From IMG/VR virus record IMGVR_UViG_3300009183_000448, positions 1 to 20,404 of that record: DNA of 20,404 nt. One strand, given 5' to 3'. The DNA comes from a virus. The notes beneath the pieces are model-generated. The model was not told the origin of the DNA, ran no database searches, and saw only the letters and a list, made by a program, of their open reading frames with translations. This document shows, one piece after another, positions 5,027 to 11,884 of this stretch. Position numbers and translations under genes: made by a program. Each line of letters begins with the position of its first letter. The first letter of the stretch is position 1.

Positions 5027-5605
5027 ATGCAAAGCAACAGAATCATTATTGCTAGTATTTTTATGTCTTGCCTTTTATTTTTAGTGGCAATGACAGCACA
5101 GAGCAATCAAAAATATTTAATTCATGGTATTAAATTTAGTGAGTTAACACCACCAGCACAAAAACAAGTTGAATGTTTAGCTGAAAATATTTTACTAGAA
5201 GCTGGACATGAGAGTAGAGAAGGCCAAATTGCCGTTGGTATGGTCACAGTTAATCGTGTCGTATCCGGTAGATATGCCGATGATATATGTGATGTTGTAA
5301 AACAAAAGATTATTCATCCATCGGGTAAAGTTGTGTGTCAATTTTCTTGGGTATGTCAGCCATTCTTTACCTCAAAACTATTGACAATGAAGCACACTTC
5401 GTTGTATAATGACGTATTGAATTTATCAATTGATATTTTCCTAAACTATGATAAGTTGGTAGATGTTACAAAAGGCGCAACATACTATCATGCTGATTAT
5501 GTTAACCCCGGTTGGAAATTGCCAAAAACAACCGTAATAGGTCGCCACATCTTCTACATGAAGCCTGGTGATTTAGACAACAAGAAGGAATTTTCTGGAA
5601 TATGA
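5027..5605 (+). CDS. SleB-type cell-wall hydrolase with N-terminal signal anchor (endolysin)
   Basis: The ATG at 5027 follows AAAGGAG; an upstream in-frame ATG at 4994 would add 11 residues with KRR. Residues 6-24 form one hydrophobic segment without a clear cleavage site, like a signal-anchor-release endolysin. Residues 49-110 match the Hydrolase_2/SleB pattern: ECLAENILLEAGHES with likely catalytic Glu58, GMVTVNRV, DICDVV, CQFSW. The second family block is KGATYYHADYVNPGW (149-163) then IGRHIFYM (171-178). These enzymes cleave the glycan strand of peptidoglycan. It is the only apparent lysis gene here, and export by the signal anchor could make lysis partly holin-independent. The next ORF overlaps its stop. 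Confidence 0.87.
   Translation: MQSNRIIIASIFMSCLLFLVAMTAQSNQKYLIHGIKFSELTPPAQKQVECLAENILLEAGHESREGQIAVGMVTVNRVVSGRYADDICDVVKQKIIHPSGKVVCQFSWVCQPFFTSKLLTMKHTSLYNDVLNLSIDIFLNYDKLVDVTKGATYYHADYVNPGWKLPKTTVIGRHIFYMKPGDLDNKKEFSGI
5381..5410 (+). promoter_or_regulatory. consensus sigma70 promoter inside the endolysin gene
   Basis: TTGACA at 5381-5386 and TATAAT at 5405-5410 are exact consensus hexamers with an 18-base spacer. It could transcribe the downstream block of the small membrane protein, gp33 and gp59 separately from lysis. It lies within coding sequence, so chance occurrence must be considered. Confidence 0.6.
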
Positions 5606-5874
5606 GAACGAATAATGTCTTTGAACAATTTAAAAATAATATAACAAATCTTATTATTTCATTTACAATCATTATGACCTCAGGTATCATTAGTTTGGCA
5701 ATTTACAGTTTTAATGATAGGTCATTGATGGCAAGAAATATTGAAACAGCTATGAGCAAGGGTGTTGACCCATTATCTGTTAGATGTTCTTATGCCGCAC
5801 ATGATGATGCTATTTGCGTAGCATACTCAATCACGCACGGAAACACACCAGCAATACCACAATCAAAGAAGTAA
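5602..5874 (+). CDS. small membrane protein (90 aa)
   Basis: The ATG overlaps the endolysin stop (ATGA). Residues 15-36 form one transmembrane helix (LIISFTIIMTSGIISLAIYSF) after a short charged N terminus. The C-terminal domain has two cysteines (RCSYAAHDDAICVAYS) that could form a disulfide if it faces the periplasm. Its position right after a signal-anchored endolysin makes a role in lysis, for example pinholin-like or spanin-like, worth considering. One TM helix and overlap are the only support. No family is recognised. Confidence 0.65.
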   Translation: MRTNNVFEQFKNNITNLIISFTIIMTSGIISLAIYSFNDRSLMARNIETAMSKGVDPLSVRCSYAAHDDAICVAYSITHGNTPAIPQSKK

Positions 5875-5889
5875 AAGGAACTTTATATT

Positions 5890-6171
5890 ATGAAATACAT
5901 TTTTAAACAGATTGACAACATTTCTGGACACTCTGCCGAAACAACAATTGAATTTAGTGCAGATTATCTTCCTGATGTTTTACAACATTTTGAAATGTTT
6001 CTTCGTGGTTCAGGCTTTCATCCAACAGGCACCTTAGATTTTGTGCAAGATGAAGATTATTATGGTGAACCACCCGAGTGGCATATAGAAGAATCAAGCT
6101 CCATTTATGATGGTGATTTGAATTCACCAAGCGCAGGTGCATTTAGCACAAAAGGACAAAATGCCAACTAA
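5890..6171 (+). CDS. conserved hypothetical T4-like phage protein (93 aa)
   Basis: ATG at 5890 with AAAAGGA upstream. The product is acidic. It opens MKYIFKQIDNISGHSAETTIEFSADYLPDVLQHFEMFLRGSGF, then HPTGTLDFV, and ends in a low-complexity tail. I recall proteins of this shape (a strand pair, then a helix with FxxFLRGxGxxxxGxLD) beside the gp33-gp59 genes in cyanophages and other marine T4-like phages. It overlaps the gp33 start by 11 bases. Function unknown. Confidence 0.75.
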   Translation: MKYIFKQIDNISGHSAETTIEFSADYLPDVLQHFEMFLRGSGFHPTGTLDFVQDEDYYGEPPEWHIEESSSIYDGDLNSPSAGAFSTKGQNAN

Positions 6172-6385
6172 AGAAGAAATGGCAAAATTTGCCAAAGAGA
6201 TTGATAAGTTGGTTTCGGAAACCGATTACAATTACATTGAAGCCATTACTGTTTACTGTAAAGAATCAGGATTGGAGATTGAGGTGGCAGCTACATTAGT
6301 AAATGCCAACCTCAAATCTAAAATTCATATCGATGCAATGGACAATAATATGTTGAAAGAAAAAAGTTCAAGACTTCCAATATGA
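6161..6385 (+). CDS. gp33: gp33-like late transcription coactivator (74 aa)
   Basis: The ATG at 6161 is chosen over the GTG at 6137 because AAAGGA lies 5 bases before it. In T4, gp33 bridges host RNA polymerase and the gp45 sliding clamp to activate late promoters recognised by gp55. Residues 26-67 (YNYIEAITVYCKESGLE, then IHIDAMDNNMLKE) align by eye with the core of T4 gp33, whose sequence has YLEATTAFLEENSI and AIDENLL. The protein is shorter than T4's 112 residues. The order 33-59-32 differs only slightly from T4's 59-33-32 cluster, and TATAAATA-type late motifs occur in this window. The stop overlaps gp59. Confidence 0.8.
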   Translation: MPTKEEMAKFAKEIDKLVSETDYNYIEAITVYCKESGLEIEVAATLVNANLKSKIHIDAMDNNMLKEKSSRLPI

Positions 6386-6972
6386 CAGGTTATGAGGCAT
6401 TTTCGTTTTACAATTCACTAAAACTTCACTTCTCACAACAGACATATGACTACTTTAAATACAATGGGAAGTCAAATATCTCTGTGAATAGTTTTGAGAA
6501 TCGTAAAGACAAATATCACTTCTACAAACTCTCAAGAAAATACAATCAGGATGACTACATCAATTTTCTTGTAGGCAACTTTATTGTCAATGAAAAAACT
6601 TGGGCAGGTGATTTGTTGAAGGCTGAATCTGAGGTAAATTACCTAAGGCGAATGAAATATTTGCAATCCATAACGTATAGTTTTGAGAATGACTGCAAGT
6701 ATATCTTTGATGATTTAGATGATCCTAATGAGGTCCTAAAGTGTTTGGATGGTGAATACCCTGTGCTTCTATTGATGACTTTTCGGAAAGAAATTCAACC
6801 TGAAACTCTTGTCATATTAAATGCCTTACTCAATTTCTTTCCGATGTGGGAACAACAAATTGCCGATACCATTCGATGGCCAGATTACCGGTTAAAGATG
6901 TTGAAGTATACTCCGTTTGTTCCGTTTGATAATGAAAAATTTAAATTGAAATTAAAAGAGGTGATTGTATGA
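6382..6972 (+). CDS. gp59: gp59-like helicase loader
   Basis: T4 gp59 binds forked DNA and gp32 and loads the gp41 replicative helicase. The protein has 196 residues against about 217 in T4. RKDKYHFYKLSRKY at about residues 41-54 matches T4's RRDKYFFQKLSEKY, followed by FLVGNFIVNEKTWAGDLL like T4's FISNLVANQDAWIGDI. LVILNALLNFF is in the same place as T4's ILLDSFLNII. It is translationally coupled to gp33 (ATGA) and to the next small ORF, and lies close to gp32, its partner. Confidence 0.88.
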   Translation: MTGYEAFSFYNSLKLHFSQQTYDYFKYNGKSNISVNSFENRKDKYHFYKLSRKYNQDDYINFLVGNFIVNEKTWAGDLLKAESEVNYLRRMKYLQSITYSFENDCKYIFDDLDDPNEVLKCLDGEYPVLLLMTFRKEIQPETLVILNALLNFFPMWEQQIADTIRWPDYRLKMLKYTPFVPFDNEKFKLKLKEVIV

Positions 6973-7136
6973 GAGATAGTTTTAAAACATTAGTGGGTTT
7001 ATTTTTGTTTTTTTCGTGGGTTGCTGGTGTAGTTATAGCTGAAGGATTTTGGTCAACATTGTTTTCCATAATTGTTCCGTTTTGGGCTTATTATCTTCTT
7101 GTTGAAAAACTTTTAATTGTTTATGGAATAGTATGA
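6969..7136 (+). CDS. small hydrophobic membrane protein (55 aa)
   Basis: The ATG overlaps the gp59 stop, and its own TGA overlaps the next ATG, so it is coupled on both sides. After MRDSFK it is almost wholly hydrophobic: LVGLFLFFSWVAGVVIA and STLFSIIVPFWAYYLLV form two likely membrane helices. No family is recognised. Its placement between helicase loader and nucleotidase does not suggest a role. Confidence 0.7.
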   Translation: MRDSFKTLVGLFLFFSWVAGVVIAEGFWSTLFSIIVPFWAYYLLVEKLLIVYGIV

Positions 7137-7636
7137 AAATTTATTTGGACATGGATGGCGTAATTGCCAATTTTGAAAAACGATACATAGAATTGTTTCG
7201 TGAACATCCTGGTACTTCAAGGGATAGAAAAGAATTTAGTAAAAACTGGACTTCATTTATTGAAGGTAAAAATTTCGAGAGTCTTGAATTTTGGCCAGGT
7301 GGTCCAGAATTAATCAATTATTTAATTAATCATTTCAATGATGTTGAAATTTTAACTTCATCAGGTGGAAGAAAATACCATGATGAGGTAACAAATCAAA
7401 AAAAGAAATGGATTAAAGAAAGAAGTTCTCATTTGCCTCCAACATGGAAAGTAAATGTTGTTGCAGGCAGGTCATTAAAGGCGGAGTTTGCCACTCCCGA
7501 TAGCATACTAATAGATGATACCTTAGATGTTATTGATGCCTTTAACAAAGCAGGCGGAATAGGTATTCATCACAAGGATGTCGGTAATACTATGATGTTG
7601 TTAGATATTCTGCTTGAAAAGAACATAAATATATGA
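7133..7636 (+). CDS. HAD-superfamily 5'(3')-deoxyribonucleotidase-like phosphatase
   Basis: Motif I is D6-M-D8-G-V at the N terminus. Motif II is ILTSSGG at about residues 73-79. A Lys lies in motif III near residue 113 (GRSLKAEF), and motif IV is ILIDDT. This is the 5'-nucleotidase (NT5C) layout. The likely activity is dephosphorylation of nucleoside monophosphates, adjusting nucleotide pools during replication; substrate choice is inferred. It begins in overlap with the previous gene and ends about 70 bases before gp32, carrying the gp32 promoter in its 3' end. Confidence 0.82.
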   Translation: MKIYLDMDGVIANFEKRYIELFREHPGTSRDRKEFSKNWTSFIEGKNFESLEFWPGGPELINYLINHFNDVEILTSSGGRKYHDEVTNQKKKWIKERSSHLPPTWKVNVVAGRSLKAEFATPDSILIDDTLDVIDAFNKAGGIGIHHKDVGNTMMLLDILLEKNINI

Positions 7637-7642
7637 TATACT
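7614..7642 (+). promoter_or_regulatory. sigma70-type promoter for gp32
   Basis: TTGAAA at 7614-7619 and TATACT at 7637-7642 are separated by 17 bases, with TG at 7634-7635 as an extended -10. CATAAATA at 7624-7631 inside the spacer also fits the late-promoter motif, so both early and late transcription of gp32 are possible. Confidence 0.65.
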
Positions 7643-7661
7643 ATGTTTTATGTGGATAAGT

Positions 7662-7691
7662 CGTTTATACACCGTTAATACTCCGTTATAC
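7662..7691 (+). repeat. three phased CGTT(A/T)ATAC repeats in the gp32 leader
   Basis: CGTTTATAC (7662), CGTTAATAC (7673) and CGTTATAC (7684) start exactly 11 bases apart, and end 2-3 bases before the AAAGGA ribosome binding site of gp32. T4 gp32 represses its own translation by binding an unstructured leader next to its start. These repeats may be the equivalent operator, or a DNA-level protein site since 11 bases is about one helical turn. Confidence 0.6.
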
Positions 7692-7704
7692 GAAAGGAAA
7701 TACT

Positions 7705-8589
7705 ATGAGTAGTTTTGCAAACTTAAAGCGCAATCGTTCTTCCATGGACAAACTGACCAAGGCGATTGAAGCTTCTACCCAGTCCAATTCTGAGGCTGGT
7801 TCCAAAGACGATACAAGAATGTGGCAACCCAGCGTTGACAAGTCTGGTAATGGTATGGCCGTTATTCGGTTTCTACCTGCACCCGCTGTTGATGGTGACG
7901 AAGCTTTGCCTTGGGTTCGTGTGTTCTCACATGGATTTCAGGGACCTGGCGGTTGGTACATTGATAATTGTCTGACAACCTTGAATGAAAAGTGTCCCGT
8001 ATGTGAGCACAATAATACATTATGGAATTCTGGTATTGAAGCCAACAAAGATGTAGCTCGTAAGCAGAAGCGTAAGCTTTCTTACATTGCTAATATTCTT
8101 GTGGTATCTGACCCTAGCAATCCTGAAAATGAAGGTCAAATCAAACTGTTTAAGTTTGGTAAGAAAATCTTTGACAAGATTACTGAAGCAATGAATCCCG
8201 AATTTGCTGATGAATCTCCTGTCAATCCATTTGATATGTGGGAAGGTGCTAACTTCAAATTGAAGATTCGTAATGTTGAAGGTTATCGTAATTATGATAA
8301 ATCTGAATTTGCAGATAAGTCTGCTCTTTTAGATGGTGATGATGCTAAATTGGAAGAACTGTGGAAGAAAGAATTCTCTCTCAAAGAATTTACTGAGAAG
8401 AAACAATTCAAACCATATGACCAATTGAAATCTCGTCTTGATAAAGTTCTTGGTTTTGAGGGTGTTGCTTCATCTATCAAAGCTGAAGATGTTGAGTTGA
8501 GAAGTTTTACCGAAGATGAAGTTAAAGTCCTCGATAAAGTGGTTGCAGATGAAGATTTGGATTACTTCAAGTCTTTAGCAAATCAATAA
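7705..8589 (+). CDS. gp32: gp32-like single-stranded DNA-binding protein
   Basis: gp32 coats ssDNA in replication, recombination and repair. The protein has 294 residues, close to T4's 301. The N-terminal basic segment FANLKRNRSS fits the LAST motif used for cooperative binding. The zinc site is complete: His76, Cys89, Cys97 and Cys100 (SHGF, DNC, EKCPVC). Aromatic and basic residues of the OB fold follow, with WEGANFKLKIRNVEGYRNYDKS at about 180-201. The C terminus is acidic, as expected for partner binding. An AAAGGA site precedes the ATG, and a strong terminator follows. Confidence 0.95.
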   Translation: MSSFANLKRNRSSMDKLTKAIEASTQSNSEAGSKDDTRMWQPSVDKSGNGMAVIRFLPAPAVDGDEALPWVRVFSHGFQGPGGWYIDNCLTTLNEKCPVCEHNNTLWNSGIEANKDVARKQKRKLSYIANILVVSDPSNPENEGQIKLFKFGKKIFDKITEAMNPEFADESPVNPFDMWEGANFKLKIRNVEGYRNYDKSEFADKSALLDGDDAKLEELWKKEFSLKEFTEKKQFKPYDQLKSRLDKVLGFEGVASSIKAEDVELRSFTEDEVKVLDKVVADEDLDYFKSLANQ

Positions 8590-8612
8590 TTTGATATAGT
8601 ATCAACCAAAAG

Positions 8613-8638
8613 AAAACCCCGCTTCGGCGGGGTTTTTT
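8613..8638. terminator. strong bidirectional intrinsic terminator between convergent genes
   Basis: AAAACCCCGC pairs with GCGGGGTTTT over 10 bp around a TTCG tetraloop, with T runs at the 3' end on both strands. It separates gp32 (+) from the tape-measure gene (-), whose stop lies within a few bases. Confidence 0.92.
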
Positions 8639-8640
8639 GT

Positions 8641-10950
8641 TTATAGAGCTCTCGCTCTCACAACACCCATATAGAAATCTCTTTCATATGGTGTTGCCTT
8701 AGAAACAAGTGCGGCTTGAGTCATTCCACCTCCACCATTTGCCATTGATTGAGATTTTAAAGCATTTGCGAGAGCTGTTAAATCTTCTTGAGTAAATAAT
8801 GGTTTAGCAGCCTCGGCCACCTCGACAGCTGCCGCTGCCACTTCTTTTTGTTTTTGAGCTGCCGCAACATTTGAGCGTGTAGTTTCACCTGTTAAAGCTG
8901 ATTGCAATTGTGCAGTTGAAATTGAAGCTTTGTTATTTCCCTTACCTGCATGATAAGATACTCCTGTATCGGGACGAGGAATAGCAGCAAACTCTTTAGC
9001 TAATTCCATTTGTGTTTTAAATGGATCACCACCGCCCGCTCTTATTCGAGCGTCAATTAGTGTTGTTGCTAATTTGTCTTGAGTTTCAGCGTTAAATAAA
9101 TCATTACCCTTAACACCAGCTTTTCCACCAGCCATTAATCCAGCTAAGGTTCCTGGAATTATTTGATATCGTCCTGCTGCAAAAATTTTGCCGTCAGACT
9201 GTAATTTCATTACATCGTTTACGGTCAGTCCCGATAAACCTGGATATCCTCCAGGCATATCACCAGCTTTACCTTTATTTGCAGCATCATAACCATCTCC
9301 TGCTCCTTCAGCGGCACCGATAAGGTCTAATAATGCGCCCATTTGACCTTGAGCAGTTGGTGAATTTGATGAATTTTCTCTTTTTTGCTTATTGAATAAT
9401 CTTGCTGAATTCATTCCGCCCACTTTATTTGGTGAATTATCACTCTCACGTTTATCTCCGGCTTTATTAATTTCTTGACTTACGTTGTTAGCTTCCATGT
9501 ACCTAGAAAAATGGTCTGTTCTTCTTTCTTCTCTCTTTTTTTCTGCTTCTTGTGCTTTTAGTAAAAGTTCTTTTTCTTCTTCATCTAATTTTTTAAGCTC
9601 TGCTTCCCGGTTCTTTATCAAATTTTCTTTATCTGGATGAATTGATCCACTATTCTTGAGTGCTGCGATTGCGTCTTGTGCTTTTTTTCTTTGCTCTGGA
9701 ATATATTTTGTCAATCTTTCTTGCTCAGTTGGTGCTAATTCCGATAAACCATAAGCAGTTACACCTAAAGCAGCTGCAGCTAAACCTACAGCCGGATTGG
9801 CCACAAGAAATCTGGACATTCCCAAGAGAGCCTTAGCGCCACCTTTAACGGCCGCCTTGCCAACGCCTCGACCACCACCTAAAGCTAAAGCGCCTCCACC
9901 AGCAGCTGCAGCAATGATATATCCACCATATTCATCAAGAAATTGTAAAAAATGTCCTTTCATATCGTTAGCCAATGCAACTAAAGCGCCCGACATGAAA
10001 TTAAAAGAACCTATGGTAACATCAGTTATTTTATCAAATGCGGATTGCATAATTTTACTCATTTTATCTAAAGTGCTAGAAAACATTGTTGTTTTAAATG
10101 TTTTATCTAATGCAGCTGCAAATGTTGTAAGTAAACCACCTTTACCATCACCCTCTATACCAAAAAAATTCTTAATACTTGTTGAAACATCACTATACAT
10201 TTTCTTAAAATCACCACCCATTTTTTCAAAATCAATACTTTTTGCAATCGAATATATCATAAATCCAGCGGCAGCACCTAGTATAATGCCTAAAGGTCCT
10301 AATCCACCCAATGCTCCGGAAATAATACTGAAAATACCTCCAGCTACACCACCAATTAAACTTCCTATGCCGCTAAGTATAGAACCACCTATGCTTAACA
10401 GACCTCCACCTATTGAACCTAGGCCACCCAACAAACTTCCGCCTATTGAACCTAGACTACTTAACAAACCTCCACCACCACTAGATGATGATGAAGAAGA
10501 AGCTTTTCCGTATTGCTGATTATATTGCTTTTCTCTGTCGCCTGCTCTTTTGAAAAACATATCCGATTTTGTTGATGGAGTGCCACCAGCTAATCTAACC
10601 AGCCTCTGCATATTCATACGCATCAAATTCATATCTCTGGCCATTGCAGGAAAGACAACACTATTTTTTGCTGCAATTTTACTATTTTTATTAATCTTTT
10701 CTAATAATTCATTAGAAGCACCATCTAACGATGGTGATGTTGCTGATGAAGGTGTTCTTCTTGTAGCAGAATAGCCTTTGCCAAATATTTTAGTACCAAT
10801 AGTAGACCCCAATCCACTACCACTAAAGAGTGAATTTCGAATATCCATTTTCTCTCTTGAGCGTTTACTAAGAGCCGAAACAGCACCACCTACGATGCCT
10901 TTTGTTTTATATTCTTGTTCTAATATTTGTGCAAGTCTATTAGTAGCCAT
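8641..10950 (-). CDS. tape-measure protein with lambda-lysozyme-like muramidase domain (769 aa)
   Basis: N terminus MATNRLAQILEQEYK resembles the large tail protein that follows gp26 in marine T4-like phages. Residues 151-200 are a poly-Ser and then Gly/Leu/Ile-rich repeat (GGLGSIGGGLL), followed by hydrophobic segments (203-237 and about 342-405), as in tape measures. Residues 411-480 are charged and likely coiled coil. Residues 537-690 resemble lambda-type lysozyme/GH104: Glu548 in AAEGAGDGY, GRYQ at 593-596, QDKLATTLI, and FAAIP. T4 gp29 has no such domain, so cell-wall cleavage during DNA entry seems located here. The start follows AGAAGG. Confidence 0.8.
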   Translation of the reverse strand: MATNRLAQILEQEYKTKGIVGGAVSALSKRSREKMDIRNSLFSGSGLGSTIGTKIFGKGYSATRRTPSSATSPSLDGASNELLEKINKNSKIAAKNSVVFPAMARDMNLMRMNMQRLVRLAGGTPSTKSDMFFKRAGDREKQYNQQYGKASSSSSSSGGGGLLSSLGSIGGSLLGGLGSIGGGLLSIGGSILSGIGSLIGGVAGGIFSIISGALGGLGPLGIILGAAAGFMIYSIAKSIDFEKMGGDFKKMYSDVSTSIKNFFGIEGDGKGGLLTTFAAALDKTFKTTMFSSTLDKMSKIMQSAFDKITDVTIGSFNFMSGALVALANDMKGHFLQFLDEYGGYIIAAAAGGGALALGGGRGVGKAAVKGGAKALLGMSRFLVANPAVGLAAAALGVTAYGLSELAPTEQERLTKYIPEQRKKAQDAIAALKNSGSIHPDKENLIKNREAELKKLDEEEKELLLKAQEAEKKREERRTDHFSRYMEANNVSQEINKAGDKRESDNSPNKVGGMNSARLFNKQKRENSSNSPTAQGQMGALLDLIGAAEGAGDGYDAANKGKAGDMPGGYPGLSGLTVNDVMKLQSDGKIFAAGRYQIIPGTLAGLMAGGKAGVKGNDLFNAETQDKLATTLIDARIRAGGGDPFKTQMELAKEFAAIPRPDTGVSYHAGKGNNKASISTAQLQSALTGETTRSNVAAAQKQKEVAAAAVEVAEAAKPLFTQEDLTALANALKSQSMANGGGGMTQAALVSKATPYERDFYMGVVRARAL

Positions 10951-10953
10951 TTA

Positions 10954-11145
10954 TTATTGCCTTCTATTTTTCATTTTTTCTTTTTCTTCTTCAAGATGCT
11001 TCATTAGCAAACCAACATAAACTTCTCTTTCCCAAGGTAACATATTTTCAAGCTCAGTCAAACTGTATTTGTGGTGTTGCATCATTGCAAAATTAGTTTG
11101 ATAGAAATTACCTAAATTTTCATAACCAAAACTTAGACGAAAAAA
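10954..11145 (-). CDS. -1 frameshift extension of gp26 (61 codons, MLPWEREVY domain)
   Basis: The frame reads RLSFGYENLGNFYQTNFAMMQHHKYS, then LTELENMLPWEREVYVGLL and a charged KEKMKNRRQ tail. The FYQTNFAMMQHHKYS part looks like part of the conserved domain, yet no start codon lies before the Met-Met in its middle (11085 and 11082) except deep within gp26, and no ribosome binding site precedes it. Read by -1 slippage at 11139-11145 it would continue gp26 into a fusion of about 304 residues. An alternative is a separate 48-residue protein from 11085. Confidence 0.7.
   Translation of the reverse strand, partial: FFRLSFGYENLGNFYQTNFAMMQHHKYSLTELENMLPWEREVYVGLLMKHLEEEKEKMKNRRQ
11112..11145 (-). 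promoter_or_regulatory. programmed -1 frameshift site: slippery heptamer and hairpin
   Basis: On the minus strand T TTT TTC lies at 11145-11139 in the gp26 frame, two codons before its TAA. Two bases later CTAAGTTTT (11136-11128) pairs with AAAATTTAG (11120-11112) over 9 bp with one G-U around GGTTATG, so the stop codon itself is inside the stem. This is the X XXY YYZ form used by tail genes such as P2 E/E' and lambda G/GT. Confidence 0.7.
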
Positions 11146-11867
11146 CTTTCCAATCCTTCCACGGTAATTGTTTCTTCGTGTCCACATTTGCCACATTTGA
11201 AATCTAAATCTTTTGAAATCTTTGGCATATTATCAAAGAAGTTTTTAATTTTTTCCAAATCTCTACTTTGCATACCTTCAATAAACTCAATCAATTCTTC
11301 TTCTGGAGTATCTTTTGCATAGAAAATTTGGTCATCATCATAAATGTATTCAATACAATCGGATGTTAATTTCATAATTACATCGGCTTGATTTACATTT
11401 TCATATTTCTTCAAAGTATCAAAGTTTGGATACTTCATAACCATACCTACTTTATCAGTAATCTGAATTTTGGTTTCTTGTTTTGCATCAGTCTTTGGTT
11501 TGATATCCAAAATATTTACATCAATTTTTACGGTATGACCACACTTATGTGTGCCTTCATCCTCTTCATTTTTGATATCATTATTACATTTGTAATTTAA
11601 GTTGATAATTTCACTTACCGACCTTGCACGGATATTTAAAAATAAATATTCAATATCAAACACAGGCAATTTATCAATATCAACTTCCGAAATAATACAA
11701 TTATTCAAAACTTGTTTTGTTGTATCGATAACTGTTTTTAAATCATTACTTTCGTTAGCCATTAAAAACAATTTTTCTTCTTTGACCGTAAACGGTCTAA
11801 ACTTAATTTCTTTACCAGTTGATATTAAGTTAATACTAAAAACAGGCACATCAATTTTCGGTAACAT
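11133..11867 (-). CDS. gp26: gp26-like baseplate hub assembly protein (T4_baseplate family)
   Basis: The 244-residue product opens MLPKIDVPVFSINLISTGKEIKFRPFTVKEEKLFLMA, the signature of the T4 gp26/gp51-type family that helps assemble the central hub. Residues 44-90 and 140-215 are the usual helical parts. Cys94 and Cys109, with Cys225 and Cys228 (FKCGKCGH), could form a zinc ribbon. GGAG lies 7 bases before the ATG. A late-type motif lies 40 bases upstream. The last codons contain a slippery heptamer, so a longer product is likely too. Confidence 0.85.
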   Translation of the reverse strand: MLPKIDVPVFSINLISTGKEIKFRPFTVKEEKLFLMANESNDLKTVIDTTKQVLNNCIISEVDIDKLPVFDIEYLFLNIRARSVSEIINLNYKCNNDIKNEEDEGTHKCGHTVKIDVNILDIKPKTDAKQETKIQITDKVGMVMKYPNFDTLKKYENVNQADVIMKLTSDCIEYIYDDDQIFYAKDTPEEELIEFIEGMQSRDLEKIKNFFDNMPKISKDLDFKCGKCGHEETITVEGLESFFV

Positions 11868-11884
11868 ATTGTATCTCCATTAAA

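Noticed and set aside
10409-10460. CRISPR-like or regulatory DNA repeat (CCTATTGAACCTAG twice, 33 bases apart)
   Set aside because: It is in frame in the tape-measure Gly-rich segment and encodes the protein repeat LGSIGG.
9797-10519. A 240-residue plus-strand frame
   Set aside because: It lies opposite the tape-measure Gly/Leu/Ser repeat; its Pro-rich translation is the complement of that repeat, and there is no ribosome binding site.
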